Below are positions 53,049 through 62,235 of a stretch of DNA of 64,000 nucleotides, piece after piece. The stretch's first letter is position 1. Every line of letters begins with the position of its first letter. The notes under the pieces are model-generated. The model did not search any database and was not told the origin of the DNA. It worked only from the letters and a program-made list of their open reading frames with translations. The position numbers were made by a program, and so were the translations under genes. This stretch comes from Cupriavidus plantarum (GTDB taxonomy: Bacteria; Pseudomonadota; Gammaproteobacteria; Burkholderiales; Burkholderiaceae): positions 620,001 to 684,000 of the forward strand of contig NZ_CAJPUX010000002.1 of NCBI RefSeq assembly GCF_905397285.1, read 5' to 3'.

Positions 53049-53522
53049 GACGTCTCCTCTGTCTAAGTTTTGCGGTTCACGTTTTTCACGTTCCGCACCC
53101 ATTATGGAGACGCTCCACGCGCGCAGTCCACTGCAAACCATGCGCCCCGGCACGCTTATCAGCAAACTTTCTACGGGCAATTCGCGCGATGCATGGCGCG
53201 CCGCGCGAGCGTATGTTCGCCCTCGGTTGTACACGCCGCGACGGTGCGCCGGACACGCGAAAGTGGGGGGACGTCCCCCACCAACGCGCTTGCGCTGACG
53301 CAAACCAGCGACAAAACACGGGGTTTTTACTTGGTTTCACGTATCTCGCTTACGAAAACTCCTTGACTCGCGGCGGTTTCCGCTATGATTCAGTGCGTAC
53401 CGGCACCCGGGATCGACAGCGTGTCGATTCGTTGCAAGGTGGAACGTATCCAAGTACGGAAGCCTTGCAACGGGACGTTGAGATTGGTGCCGGACGTTTT
53501 GTTCAACTCTTGTTTATTGGAT
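53049..53522. other. 474-base gap with promoter of H1-tailed HU gene
   Basis: No credible coding frame. The right half holds a strong promoter at 53363-53389 and a leader of about 130 nt before the start codon. Confidence 0.5.
53363..53389 (+). promoter_or_regulatory. sigma-70 promoter of H1-tailed HU gene
   Basis: TTGACT (53363-53368), 15-nt spacer, TATGAT (53384-53389). The boxes are near-consensus, though the spacer is short. It implies high expression and a long leader of about 125 nt. Confidence 0.6.
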
Positions 53523-53984
53523 ATGGCGACCAAAGCGAAACCGACCGCGAAGACTGCAGCGAAGCCCGCTGCAACCAAGACCGCTGCCAAGAAGGCTGCG
53601 GCGCCCAAGACTGCTGCCAAGAAGGCCGCTCCGGCAAAGAAGGCCGCTCCTGCTGCTGCGCCCGTCGCAAAGCCGCTGAAGGACACCTTCAACAAGTCGA
53701 GCCTGGTCGCTCACCTGGTGGCGCAGACCCAGCTGGAGCCGAAGGCCGTGAAGACGGTGTTGGCCCATCTGGAAAACACGATCGTTAGCGCGCTGAACAA
53801 GAAGGGCGCTGGCGAATTCACGCTGCCGGGCCTGCTGAAGGTGACGGCGCAGCAAGTGCCGGCCAAGAAGAAGCGCTTCGGCAAGGACCCGTTCACCGGC
53901 GAAGAGCGCTGGTTCCCGGCCAAGCCCGCCAGCGTGAAGGTCAAGGTTCGCCCGCTGAAGAAGCTGAAGGACGCGGCGGCCTGA
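53523..53984 (+). CDS. HU-like nucleoid protein with histone-H1-like tail
   Basis: 153 residues in two parts. Residues 1-55 are Ala/Lys/Pro-rich with repeats such as KTAAKKAAAPKTAAKKAAPAK, like the C-terminal tail of histone H1. Residues 56-153 are a divergent HU/IHF-type fold (FNKSSLVAHLVAQTQLEPKAVKTVLAHLENTIVSALNKKG, GEFTLPGLLKVTAQQVPAKKKR, GEERWFPAKPASVKVKVRPLKKLKD). It should bind DNA nonspecifically and compact the nucleoid. Such tailed HU proteins are known in beta-proteobacteria. A strong promoter and terminator flank it. Confidence 0.9.
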   Translation: MATKAKPTAKTAAKPAATKTAAKKAAAPKTAAKKAAPAKKAAPAAAPVAKPLKDTFNKSSLVAHLVAQTQLEPKAVKTVLAHLENTIVSALNKKGAGEFTLPGLLKVTAQQVPAKKKRFGKDPFTGEERWFPAKPASVKVKVRPLKKLKDAAA

Positions 53985-54038
53985 TCGCGACAGCGCGCCT
54001 GGTATCTGACGCCGGCTGTTAAGGCGTCAGTCTTGCCG

Positions 54039-54071
54039 AAGGCCCTCCCTTGTGGAGGGCCTTGTTTTTTT
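54039..54071 (+). terminator. terminator of H1-tailed HU gene
   Basis: AAGGCCCTCC (54039-54048), 5-nt loop, GGAGGGCCTT (54054-54063), then GTTTTTTT. Strong intrinsic terminator, also placed to serve the convergent regulator gene. Confidence 0.9.
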
Positions 54072-54083
54072 GGGCCCTCGTTG

Positions 54084-55037
54084 TCATGCCGCTTCGCCGG
54101 GGGCCGTGCCGCGCACCATGCGGCGAATCGCCTGCGGCGGCTGACCGTAGGCGCGCAGGAACGAGCGCCGCATGCGCTCGCGATCGCCGAAGCCCGTCTC
54201 CCGCGCAATCACGTCGATCGAATGCCGGCCCGATTCCATCATCACGCGGGCGGCCTCCACGCGCAGATGCTCGACGGCCTTCGCGGGCGTTTCGCCGGTT
54301 TCCTCGCGGAACGCCCGCGCGAACTGCCGCGGACTCAGATGCGCGGCCTCCGCGAGCTGATCCACGGACAACTCCTCCTGCAGGTTCGACCGCGCGTAGT
54401 CGAGCGCGGCCTGGATGCGGTCCGAACGCGGCTGCAACTCCAGCATCTTCGAAAACTGTGACTGACCGCCCGTGCGGCGGTGGTAGACCACAAGCTTCTT
54501 GGCGACGTCGCGCGCCACCTCGGGGCCGCAGTCGCGCTCGACGATCGCCAGCGCGAGGTCGATGCATGCCGTCATGCCCGCCGACGTCCATACCGTTCCG
54601 TCGGTGATGAAAATGCGGTCGTCCTCCACCTCGATATCGGGATACCGCTCGCGCAGCATGTCCGCGTGGTACCAGTGCGTGGTCGCGCGCCTGCCCGACA
54701 GCACGCCCGCCTCGGCGAGGTTGAACGCCCCCGTGCACGTCGCGCCGATACGGCGCGCGTGTCTGGCCGCGCGGCGGAGAAACGCCACGAGTGCGGGCGG
54801 CGACGGGCGGACGTCGTTGTCGCCGACCACGAGCACGGTGTCATAGCGGCGGCGGTCGAACGGTTCGGTCGTCACCGTGAACCCGCCCGAGCACATCACG
54901 GGGCCGCCGTGCTCGGACAGAAGGTGCACGGCGTACAGCGGTTCCGGCAGTTCCTTGTTGGCGAACTCGAGCACGGTGGAAACCGCAAGGTTCAGCACCT
55001 GGAATCCCGGGTACAGCGCGATGGCGATCTTGAGCAT
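54084..55037 (-). CDS. GlxA-family AraC regulator with DJ-1/PfpI domain
   Basis: 317 residues. The N-terminal class I glutamine-amidotransferase-like (DJ-1/PfpI) domain (about 1-185, LYPGFQVLNLAVSTVLEFAN, GATCTGAFNLAEAGVLSGRRATTHW with the nucleophile-position Cys) is followed by an AraC HTH pair (SVDQLAEAAHLSPRQFARAFREETG, DVIARETGFGDRERMRRSFLRAYG). GlxA regulators often control catabolism of amines or aldehydes. It is divergent from an SDR gene, its likely target. Confidence 0.9.
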   Translation of the reverse strand: MLKIAIALYPGFQVLNLAVSTVLEFANKELPEPLYAVHLLSEHGGPVMCSGGFTVTTEPFDRRRYDTVLVVGDNDVRPSPPALVAFLRRAARHARRIGATCTGAFNLAEAGVLSGRRATTHWYHADMLRERYPDIEVEDDRIFITDGTVWTSAGMTACIDLALAIVERDCGPEVARDVAKKLVVYHRRTGGQSQFSKMLELQPRSDRIQAALDYARSNLQEELSVDQLAEAAHLSPRQFARAFREETGETPAKAVEHLRVEAARVMMESGRHSIDVIARETGFGDRERMRRSFLRAYGQPPQAIRRMVRGTAPGEAA

Positions 55038-55173
55038 GGCGGCCCCCAAAAAAGCAACGATGGCAGAAAAGGTGGTTTCTGTGACATTTGAGTCATCGCA
55101 TTATGGCACTAATCTTTGCTCCATACACGGACCCAGCGCAACCAGGCGCGACCATCAATTCGGAGCAAACATC

Positions 55174-55974
55174 ATGAGCAGCCAACAGAACGCAGGCAAG
55201 GCAGTCATCACGGGGGCATCGTCGGGCATCGGCGCCATTTACGCGGACCGCCTCGCGCGCCGTGGCCACGACCTGATCCTCGTGGCGCGCAATCAGGCGC
55301 GCCTCGAGCAACTGGCCGCGCGCATCGAGCGCGATACGGGGCGCAAGGCGCAGATCGTCGTCGCAGACCTGGGCAAGGTGGAAGGCATGAAGCGCGTGGA
55401 ACAGCTGCTGCGCGACGATCCGGCCATCACGGTGCTCGTCAACAACGCGGGGGTGGGCGCCGCCGCGCCGCTGCTGCAGGCGGACGTGGACGCCATGCAG
55501 GCGATGATCGACATCAACGTGACCGCGGTGACGCGTCTGACCTATGCCGTGGTGCCGGCCTTCGTGGCCCGTGGCGCCGGTACTATCATCAACATCGCCT
55601 CGATCGTGGCGGTAGCGCCGACGCTGCTGAACGGCGTGTATGGCGGCTCCAAGGCCTTCGTGCTGGCCTTCACGCAATCCCTGCAGCATGAGCTCGCCGG
55701 CAAGGGCGTGCGCGTGCAGGCCGTGCTGCCCGGCGCGACGCGCACGGAGTTCTGGGACGTGGCGGGCCACTCGGTGGACGCGCTGCCGCAGGAGTGGGTC
55801 ATGAGCGGCGACGACCTGGTGGACGCGGCGCTGGCCGGCTTCGATCAGGGCGAGGTGTACACGGTGCCGTCGCTGCCGGAGGTGGCGGACTGGGACAGGT
55901 TCGAGGCCGCGCGCGCGGCGCTGGCGCCCAACCTGTCGCACAGCAAGCCTGCCGCGCGGTTTGGCGTGCAATAA
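55174..55974 (+). CDS. SDR-family oxidoreductase (YqjQ/DltE-like)
   Basis: 266-residue classical SDR: TGASSGIGAIYADRLARRGHDLILVAR, NNAGVG, Ser in NIASIVAVAP and YGGSK. The NADP(H) preference is suggested by Arg after the second strand. GGAG nine bases upstream supports the start at 55174. It is divergent from a GlxA-type regulator that may sense its substrate. The substrate is unknown. Confidence 0.88.
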   Translation: MSSQQNAGKAVITGASSGIGAIYADRLARRGHDLILVARNQARLEQLAARIERDTGRKAQIVVADLGKVEGMKRVEQLLRDDPAITVLVNNAGVGAAAPLLQADVDAMQAMIDINVTAVTRLTYAVVPAFVARGAGTIINIASIVAVAPTLLNGVYGGSKAFVLAFTQSLQHELAGKGVRVQAVLPGATRTEFWDVAGHSVDALPQEWVMSGDDLVDAALAGFDQGEVYTVPSLPEVADWDRFEAARAALAPNLSHSKPAARFGVQ

Positions 55975-56001
55975 CAGATTCCATCCACGCGCTCGGCAAT
56001 A

Positions 56002-56032
56002 AAAAAGCCGTGGCAATGTGCCACGGCTTTTT
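56002..56032. terminator. bidirectional terminator
   Basis: GCCGTGGCA (56007-56015), loop ATG, TGCCACGGC (56019-56027), flanked by A-run and T-run on the two sides, between convergent SDR and kdgD genes. Confidence 0.9.
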
Positions 56033-56056
56033 GCGTTCCCCGGGGTAGGTTGCGCC

Positions 56057-56971
56057 TTACTGGGGTCCGAGCTTCTTGATCAGCGCGTCCAGTTGCTCCA
56101 GTTCCGCGCCGGTCAGGTCCGTCAGCGGTGCGCGCACCGGGCCGGCGTCGTGGCCGACCAGCTTGGCGCCGGCCTTCACGATCGACACGGCGTAACCATG
56201 CTTGCGGTTACGGATGTCGAGGTACGGCAGGAAGAACGAGTCGATCAGCTTGCCGACGGTCTCATGATCGTCCGCGGCGATCGCGCGGTAGAACTCCATC
56301 GCGGTCTTCGGGATGAAGTTGAACACGGCCGACGAATAGACGGGCACGCCCAGCGCCTTGTAGGCGGCGGCGTAGACTTCCGCGGTGGGCAGGCCGCCGA
56401 GGTAGGCCAGGCGGTCACCGAGCTTGCGGCGCACGCGCACCATCGCTTCGATGTCGCCCACGCCGTCCTTGAAGCCGATCAGGTTCGGGCACTTGTCCAC
56501 GACCTTGGCCAGCAGGTCCGCGCCGATACGCGAGTTCGCGCGGTTGTAGACGATGACGCCGCACTTGGTTGCCTTGCACACTTCCTCGATGTGGTTGGCA
56601 ATACCGTCTTCGCTCGCTTCCGTCAGGTAGTGGGGCATCAGCAGGATGCCGTGCGCGCCCAGGCGCTCCGCTTCCTTCGCGTATTCGATGGCCACGCGGG
56701 TCGGGCCGCCGGCACCGGCCAGGATCGGCACCTTGCCACGGCAGGTTTCCACCGCGGTGCGAATCACGTTCGTGTAGTCCTGCTGCGTCAGCGAGAAGAA
56801 CTCGCCGGTGCCGCCCGCCGCAAACAGGGCCGAGGCGCCGTACGGCGCGAGCCATTCCAGACGCTGGGCGTACGTGTCGGCGCGGAAGTTGCCTTGCGCG
56901 TCGAAGTCGGTCACGGGGAACGAGAGCAGGCCTTCGGAAATAATCTGCTTGAGTTCTTGCGGTGTAGTCAT
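56057..56971 (-). CDS. kdgD: 5-dehydro-4-deoxyglucarate dehydratase
   Basis: 304-residue class I aldolase-fold (DapA/NanA superfamily) enzyme that converts 5-keto-4-deoxy-D-glucarate to 2-oxoglutarate semialdehyde with loss of CO2 and water. Motifs: [17 protein letters not shown] (substrate carboxylate), [11 protein letters not shown] with the catalytic Tyr, [11 protein letters not shown] with the Schiff-base Lys. It is divergent from gudP-garD, completing the path from galactarate after GarD. Confidence 0.94.
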   Translation of the reverse strand: MTTPQELKQIISEGLLSFPVTDFDAQGNFRADTYAQRLEWLAPYGASALFAAGGTGEFFSLTQQDYTNVIRTAVETCRGKVPILAGAGGPTRVAIEYAKEAERLGAHGILLMPHYLTEASEDGIANHIEEVCKATKCGVIVYNRANSRIGADLLAKVVDKCPNLIGFKDGVGDIEAMVRVRRKLGDRLAYLGGLPTAEVYAAAYKALGVPVYSSAVFNFIPKTAMEFYRAIAADDHETVGKLIDSFFLPYLDIRNRKHGYAVSIVKAGAKLVGHDAGPVRAPLTDLTGAELEQLDALIKKLGPQ

Positions 56972-57032
56972 GTCGCTGTTCCTGATCGCCACATGGCGAA
57001 AAAAGGGTGGTGGTGGTGCGTCGAGATAAGTC

Positions 57033-57042
57033 ATCGTACAAC
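57033..57042. promoter_or_regulatory. operator-like motif near kdgD
   Basis: ATCGTACAAC, 62 nt upstream of the kdgD start. It matches the palindrome GTCGTACGAC at 57255-57264 in 8 of 10 positions and may be bound by the same regulator. Confidence 0.45.
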
Positions 57043-57244
57043 TAAGCTACCTTGGACGCAAGCGCGAATCGCGGCTCTCAGGGAAAGCACCGAGAGCGAG
57101 CCATGGCGGCAGGCGCAAGCGAATTGAAAGGAATCCCAAGTGGCACAACGCTTAGCGGGATATCCCAAGATTGGTGCGCGGCTGGCGATCGTGTGCACCG
57201 CATCATAGGGTAAACGCGAGATACTGGTGCAGGAACCACGTCTC

Positions 57245-57264
57245 TATAATCGACGTCGTACGAC
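57245..57264 (+). promoter_or_regulatory. gudP-garD promoter -10 box and overlapping palindrome
   Basis: A perfect -10 box TATAAT (57245-57250) is followed four bases later by the palindrome GTCGTACGAC (57255-57264), at the expected transcription start. The -35 region is weak. This layout fits repression by a regulator sitting on the start site. Confidence 0.55.
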
Positions 57265-57307
57265 GACTGTTATGTTGATCACAGGGCGTCGTCGCCGAGG
57301 AGACCCG

Positions 57308-58678
57308 ATGAGCTTTCACCCCGCCAATACTGTTCCCGCCGCGCACGCCGATTCAGGCGCCCGCCGCACCAACGTCCGTTACTGGATTCTTCTGCTGATC
57401 TTTGTGGTGACCACGGTCAATTACGCCGACCGCGCCACGCTTTCCATCACCGGCCCGGCCATGCGCCAGGAGTTTGGCTTCGATGCCGTCCAGATGGGCT
57501 TTATCTTCTCCGCGTTCAGCTGGGCCTACGTACTCGCGCAGTTGCCCGGCGGCTGGCTGCTCGACCGTTTCGGCGCGCGCAAGATCTACGCGGCCAGCAT
57601 TTTCGCATGGTCGTTCTTCACGTTGCTGCAGGGCTGGCTTGGCATTTTCGCGACCTTCGCGTCGGCGATGGTCGTGCTGTTCGTGCTGCGTTTCGCCGTG
57701 GGCCTGGCCGAGTCGCCGGCTTTTCCCGCCAATGCCAAGGTCGTGGCGAGCTGGTTCCCGACGGCCGAGCGCGGCACCGCCTCGGCGATCTTCAACGCGG
57801 CCCAGTACTTTGCCGCGGTCGTGTTCACGCCGCTGATGGCGTGGCTGACGCACGAGATTGGCTGGCATCACGTCTATCTGTGGATGGGCGGACTCGGCAT
57901 GCTGCTGGCACTCGTGTGGCTCAAGGTCATGCATAGCCCCGCCACGCACCCGTCGATCAATCGCGCGGAGCTCGACCATATCGAGCAGGGCGGCGGCCTT
58001 ATCCATATGAGCGGCAGCGACGGAAAGGACGACAAGAAGGCCGCGCCGGCCGGCTGGTTCTATGCGCGCCAGTTGCTGTCCAACCGCATGCTGGCGGGTG
58101 TGTACCTCGGCCAGTATTGCATCAACGTGCTCACGTACTTCTTCCTGACATGGTTCCCCGTGTATCTGGTGCAGGCGCGCGGCATGTCGATCCTGAAGGC
58201 CGGTTTCGTGGCCTCGCTACCCGCGATCTGCGGTTTCCTTGGCGGTGTGCTGGGCGGCGTCATCTCGGACACGCTGCTGCGCCGAGGCTATACGCTGACG
58301 GTGGCGCGCAAGGTGCCGATCGTGGCGGGCATGCTGCTGTCGGTGAGCATGATCGCGTGTAACTACGTCGATACCGAATGGCTGGTGGTCGGCATCATGG
58401 CGCTGGCGTTCTTCGGCAAGGGCATTGGCGCGCTGGGCTGGGCCGTGGTCGCGGATACCGCGCCGAAGGAAGTCATCGGCCTCGCGGGCAGCATCTTCAA
58501 TACGTTCGGCAATATCGCGGGCATCGTGACGCCGATCGTGATTGGCTATATTCTCAGCGTCACGGGTTCGTTCAACGGCGCCCTCGTGTTCGTGGGGGTC
58601 AACGCGCTGGTGACAGTGCTCAGCTATCTGGTGATCGTCAAGGACATCCGCCGGGTGGAACTGAAGCACCCCAATTAA
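57308..58678 (+). CDS. glucarate/galactarate MFS transporter (GudP-like)
   Basis: 456 residues, twelve helices, of the anion:cation symporter (hexuronate/glucarate) branch of the MFS: RYWILLLIFVVTTVNYADRATLSITGPAM, GGWLLDRFGARKIY, LRFAVGLAESPAFPANAKVVASWFPTAERG. It imports galactarate or glucarate. GAGGAG lies six bases before the ATG. It starts the gudP-garD operon, 18 nt before garD. Confidence 0.92.
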   Translation: MSFHPANTVPAAHADSGARRTNVRYWILLLIFVVTTVNYADRATLSITGPAMRQEFGFDAVQMGFIFSAFSWAYVLAQLPGGWLLDRFGARKIYAASIFAWSFFTLLQGWLGIFATFASAMVVLFVLRFAVGLAESPAFPANAKVVASWFPTAERGTASAIFNAAQYFAAVVFTPLMAWLTHEIGWHHVYLWMGGLGMLLALVWLKVMHSPATHPSINRAELDHIEQGGGLIHMSGSDGKDDKKAAPAGWFYARQLLSNRMLAGVYLGQYCINVLTYFFLTWFPVYLVQARGMSILKAGFVASLPAICGFLGGVLGGVISDTLLRRGYTLTVARKVPIVAGMLLSVSMIACNYVDTEWLVVGIMALAFFGKGIGALGWAVVADTAPKEVIGLAGSIFNTFGNIAGIVTPIVIGYILSVTGSFNGALVFVGVNALVTVLSYLVIVKDIRRVELKHPN

Positions 58679-58696
58679 GCAGAAGGAAGAACCATC

Positions 58697-60298
58697 ATGT
58701 CGGTCACGTCCCCACAGACGCTTGAACAGAACATCGAACAGAAGCCGGCGCTTCCGCCGCTCTATATCCGTATCCACGAGAACGACAACGTCGCGATCGT
58801 CGCCAATGACGGCGGCCTGGCCGAAGGCGCGGTGTTCGCCGATGGCCTCACGCTGCGCGAGCGCGTGCCGCAGGGCCACAAGGTGGCGCTGAAGGACCTG
58901 AAGCAGGGCGATGCGATCATCCGCTACAACGTGGTCATCGGTTACGCGCAGAAGGACCTGCCGCGCGGCAGCTGGGTCTGGGAACGCGTGATGGACATGC
59001 CCGTCGCGCCCGGCCTGACCGATCTGCCCATCGGCACGCGATTGCCCGAGCCGCTGCCGCCGCTGGAAGGCTACACGTTCGAAGGCTTCCGCAATCCGGA
59101 TGGCTCGGTGGGCACACGCAATATCCTCGCGATCACGACGACCGTGCAATGCGTGTCCGGTGTGGTGGAGCACGCGGTGCGCCGCATCAAGGACGAATTG
59201 CTGCCGAAGTATCCGAACGTCGATGACGTGATCGGGCTCGAGCATACCTATGGCTGCGGCGTGGCGATCGACGCGCCCGACGCGGTGGTGCCCATTCGCA
59301 CGCTGCGCAATATCGCGCTGAACCCGAACTTCGGCGGCACCGCGATGATGGTGAGCCTCGGCTGCGAGAAGCTGCAGCCGGAGCGCCTGATGCCGCCGGG
59401 CACGATTCCCATCCAGACCGGCGCCGGCGAGGTGCAGGTGGGGGTCGTCTGCCTGCAGGACGATCAGCATGTGGGCTTCGGCTCGATGATCGACTCGATC
59501 ATGACGATGGCCGAGACGCACCTCGAGAAGCTGAATCAGCGCCGTCGCGAGACGTGCCCGGTATCGGACCTCGTGGTCGGCGTGCAGTGCGGCGGCAGCG
59601 ATGCGTTCTCCGGCGTGACGGCGAATCCGGCAGTGGGTTTTGCCACCGATCTGCTGGTCCGCGCCGGCGCGGCGGTGATGTTCTCGGAAGTGACCGAGGT
59701 CCGCGATGGCATCGACCAGCTGACCGCGCGCGCGGCCACGCCTGAAGTTGCCGAAGCGATGATCCGCGAGATGGACTGGTACGACAAATACCTCGACCGC
59801 GGCCGGGTGGACCGCAGCGCGAACACATCGCCGGGCAACAAGAAGGGCGGTCTGTCGAATATCGTCGAGAAGGCGATGGGCTCGATCGTGAAGTCGGGCA
59901 GCGCGCCGATTACCGGCGTGCTGTCACCCGGCGAAAAGCTCAAGCAGAAGGGCCTGATCTACGCAGCCACGCCCGCGAGCGACTTCATCTGCGGCACGCT
60001 GCAGCTGGCGGCCGGCATGAACCTCCACGTCTTCACCACGGGTCGCGGCACGCCGTACGGCCTGGCCGAAGTCCCCGTGATCAAGGTCGCCACCCGCAAC
60101 GACCTCGCCCGACGCTGGCACGACCTGATGGACGTGAACGCCGGCCGCATCGCGACGGGTGAGGCGACGATCGAGGATGTGGGTTGGGAACTGTTCCACC
60201 TGATGATCGACGTCGCCAGCGGGCGCAAGAAGACCTGGGCGGAACACCACAAGCTCTACAACTCGCTGGCGCTGTTCAATCCGGCGCCAGTGACCTGA
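58697..60298 (+). CDS. garD: galactarate dehydratase
   Basis: 533 residues of the UxaA/GarD family. The N-terminal SAF domain ([25 protein letters not shown]) is followed by the catalytic part ([49 protein letters not shown]). It dehydrates galactarate (mucate) to 5-keto-4-deoxyglucarate, the substrate of KdgD encoded divergently. Downstream it is convergent with the 2-oxoadipate dioxygenase gene, 13 nt away. Confidence 0.95.
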   Translation: MSVTSPQTLEQNIEQKPALPPLYIRIHENDNVAIVANDGGLAEGAVFADGLTLRERVPQGHKVALKDLKQGDAIIRYNVVIGYAQKDLPRGSWVWERVMDMPVAPGLTDLPIGTRLPEPLPPLEGYTFEGFRNPDGSVGTRNILAITTTVQCVSGVVEHAVRRIKDELLPKYPNVDDVIGLEHTYGCGVAIDAPDAVVPIRTLRNIALNPNFGGTAMMVSLGCEKLQPERLMPPGTIPIQTGAGEVQVGVVCLQDDQHVGFGSMIDSIMTMAETHLEKLNQRRRETCPVSDLVVGVQCGGSDAFSGVTANPAVGFATDLLVRAGAAVMFSEVTEVRDGIDQLTARAATPEVAEAMIREMDWYDKYLDRGRVDRSANTSPGNKKGGLSNIVEKAMGSIVKSGSAPITGVLSPGEKLKQKGLIYAATPASDFICGTLQLAAGMNLHVFTTGRGTPYGLAEVPVIKVATRNDLARRWHDLMDVNAGRIATGEATIEDVGWELFHLMIDVASGRKKTWAEHHKLYNSLALFNPAPVT

Positions 60299-60311
60299 GG
60301 CGGGTGGCTCC

Positions 60312-61676
60312 CTAGTTTGCGGCGGTGAACCGCTCCCTCAGCCGGGACACCGACGCATCCTGCGTCGACTGGTACAGCGACAGTTCGTCCAGCACCTCGC
60401 ATTGCAGATCCGCTTCGAAGGACGCCTTCGAGGAAGAGGCAGAGTAGGTCTTCTGCGTCGTGCCGCCGAGGTTCGACTGGAAGATGCCCGCGGCGCTTAC
60501 CGGCAGGAAGTCTTCGTAGGTAATGGGCGTCGCTTCGACGATGCCCTTCTGGACCCATCCATCGAGATCCCATGCGCGCTCCCTGGCGAGGGCGGCCTCG
60601 TCCGCGATGCGGTACTGGAAGTAGGCCAGGCCTTGCGCATGGATGGTCGGCAGGTCGTCGGGGAAGGCTTCGAAGGCGGCGGCGAGCCTGTCCGCATAAT
60701 TGCCGCCCGCTTGTGTGCCGCCCGCTTGTGACGCGCGCGTTTTGGCGAGCAATTCGTCGTACAGCGCGCGGCCTTTCTTTGTCAGCGCCATCCCCCGTTG
60801 TTCGATCTCCCCGAAGCGCGCGGTATGCGTGCCCGCGGACGTCTCGTTGAGGAAGTGCACGGATTCCTCGAGCGCCTTGAAGCTCGTCTGGCGGAGGAGA
60901 ATAGGGTGCTTGCGCGTCGGCGGGCCTTCGATGACGTCCTTCGCCTGCAGGCCGCGACGCAGCATATCCTGCTGCGCGGCGTCGATGTCGAGCGTTCGGG
61001 GCGTCAGATGGTTGATGTGCGTGCTCTTGAAGCAGACGACGTCCGCGATCAGTCGGTGCGCATCGTGAAGCTTCTTGTACGTGTCCGCGCTCACGGTCGC
61101 GTGGCTGTGCCACCGGAAGGTCTCGAGCACTTCGCTGACGAACTCGCTCGCCTCGGCCTCGGTCAGGCCGCCCTGGGATTCGAAACGATCGACCAGCGCG
61201 AGGGCGCGCGCGGTGAAGATATTGCGGTCCGCCAGAATGCGCCGCGCTTCTTCGCGAAGCGACGCGTCGTCGATGAGCTCCAGACGGAGCAGGGACGTGA
61301 ACACCCGGAACGGATTCTTCTGGAGCGCCGAGAACTCGGTGGGGCGGAAGGCGGTGGAGTGGACCGGGACGCCGGCAACGGAGAGATCGTAGTAACCGAC
61401 CGGCTGCATGCCCATGACGGCGAAGATGCGGCGGAGGGTGGCGAGTTCCTGCGGCGTGCCAACGCGAATGGCGCCATGCCGCTCGACGGCCAGACGCGCC
61501 GACTCTTCCGCCGCGGCATCGCGCCGGTCGGGGTTGGCCTCCGAAGTCCTGCGATTGACGTCGGCAACCAGCGCGAGCAACTCACTATATTGAGGAACCT
61601 CGGCGCGATACATCTCGGACATCGCGGCGGAAAAACGCGCGCGGATGTCGTCCGCGTTGACAAATGTGTTGGTCAT
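60312..61676 (-). CDS. hglS: 2-oxoadipate dioxygenase/decarboxylase (HglS, DUF1338)
   Basis: 454 residues of the DUF1338/YdcJ family. Hydroxyglutarate synthase HglS converts 2-oxoadipate to D-2-hydroxyglutarate with O2 and Fe(II) in D-lysine catabolism. Expected metal-site segments are VPVHSTAFRP and STHINHLTPRTLDID, with a late Glu; the RKHPILLRQTSFKALEE segment is typical. The gene stands alone, so its role in lysine or another keto-acid pathway is inferred. A short in-frame repeat (QAGGTQAGG) lies in the middle. Confidence 0.88.
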   Translation of the reverse strand: MTNTFVNADDIRARFSAAMSEMYRAEVPQYSELLALVADVNRRTSEANPDRRDAAAEESARLAVERHGAIRVGTPQELATLRRIFAVMGMQPVGYYDLSVAGVPVHSTAFRPTEFSALQKNPFRVFTSLLRLELIDDASLREEARRILADRNIFTARALALVDRFESQGGLTEAEASEFVSEVLETFRWHSHATVSADTYKKLHDAHRLIADVVCFKSTHINHLTPRTLDIDAAQQDMLRRGLQAKDVIEGPPTRKHPILLRQTSFKALEESVHFLNETSAGTHTARFGEIEQRGMALTKKGRALYDELLAKTRASQAGGTQAGGNYADRLAAAFEAFPDDLPTIHAQGLAYFQYRIADEAALARERAWDLDGWVQKGIVEATPITYEDFLPVSAAGIFQSNLGGTTQKTYSASSSKASFEADLQCEVLDELSLYQSTQDASVSRLRERFTAAN

Positions 61677-61757
61677 CGTGTGAACAGAATGAAGAAATTC
61701 AGCCGGATATTTTTCGCGGCATCACGATACTACGGACGCGAGGCGTGTGGCGCAAAT

Positions 61758-61946
61758 TCAGGCAATGACAGCCAGTCCGTGCTTCTGGACGATCTGCAAC
61801 AGTCGCGCGGCGATGCCGCTGGGCCTCTTGTCGCCACGCTCCCATTGCGCGACCGTGGACGTGCTGGTGTTCAGGTAAAACGCGAAGACGCTCTGGCTGA
61901 CATTCAGTTCATTCCGAAGCCGAGCGATGTCCCGAGGAGGTGCAAA
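61758..61946 (-). pseudogene. decayed XRE antitoxin-like HTH, C-terminal 62 codons
   Basis: The frame encodes IARLRNELNVSQSVFAFYL followed by the recognition segment STVAQWERGDKRPSG and an end like LLQIVQKHGLAVIA, the C-terminal half of a NadS/HigA-type antitoxin. A TAG (61947-61949) precedes it in frame and no ATG, GTG or TTG follows before the HTH, so it cannot be translated as it stands. It is probably a remnant whose 5' part was lost, abutting the zinc-ribbon frame upstream. Confidence 0.75.
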
Positions 61947-62195
61947 CTACGCCTTTCCCGGCCCAATACGCACGCCCTGCTTGTCGCGCTGGACACAGGG
62001 CAGGTGCCCATAGGCGCGGAGCCGGGCGAGGTCTTGAGGGGCGGACAGGGGCATGGCGTTCAGGCCGAGCGCCCCGGATTCGATGCCGAAGGTGCCGCAT
62101 TTCGGGCATGTGTACTTGTATCCCCGCAGCGCCGCGGATCGGAGGCGCTCCGCGGCGGTTGCGCATAGGGGGCAGTTGGCGGGTTGGGGCAGCAT
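61947..62195 (-). CDS. small zinc-ribbon protein behind a LexA box
   Basis: 82 residues with four cysteines in two CxxC pairs (Cys8, Cys11 in NCPLC; Cys30, Cys33 in YTCPKC), a zinc ribbon. The rest has no recognised fold. The ATG at 62195 lacks a clear ribosome-binding site; a longer frame reaches 62312 but would run through the LexA box. The perfect SOS-type box 19 nt upstream suggests induction by DNA damage. Whether the gene is intact is uncertain because a decayed HTH follows its stop in the same frame. Confidence 0.5.
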   Translation of the reverse strand: MLPQPANCPLCATAAERLRSAALRGYKYTCPKCGTFGIESGALGLNAMPLSAPQDLARLRAYGHLPCVQRDKQGVRIGPGKA

Positions 62196-62213
62196 GGGGT
62201 CGAGGGGCTGTGA

Positions 62214-62235
62214 ATACTGTATGGATATACAGTAT
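62214..62235. promoter_or_regulatory. LexA (SOS) box
   Basis: ATACTGTAT (62214-62222), GGAT, ATACAGTAT (62227-62235) is a perfect 22-bp palindrome containing CTGT-N8-ACAG (62217-62232), the LexA operator form used in many proteobacteria. It lies between the minus-strand zinc-ribbon ORF and the plus-strand tannase gene, much closer to the former. Confidence 0.8.

Noticed and set aside
61909..62166. 85-codon minus-strand frame overlapping the zinc-ribbon ORF
   Set aside because: Arg/Pro-rich out-of-frame shadow of the zinc-ribbon ORF with no motif.
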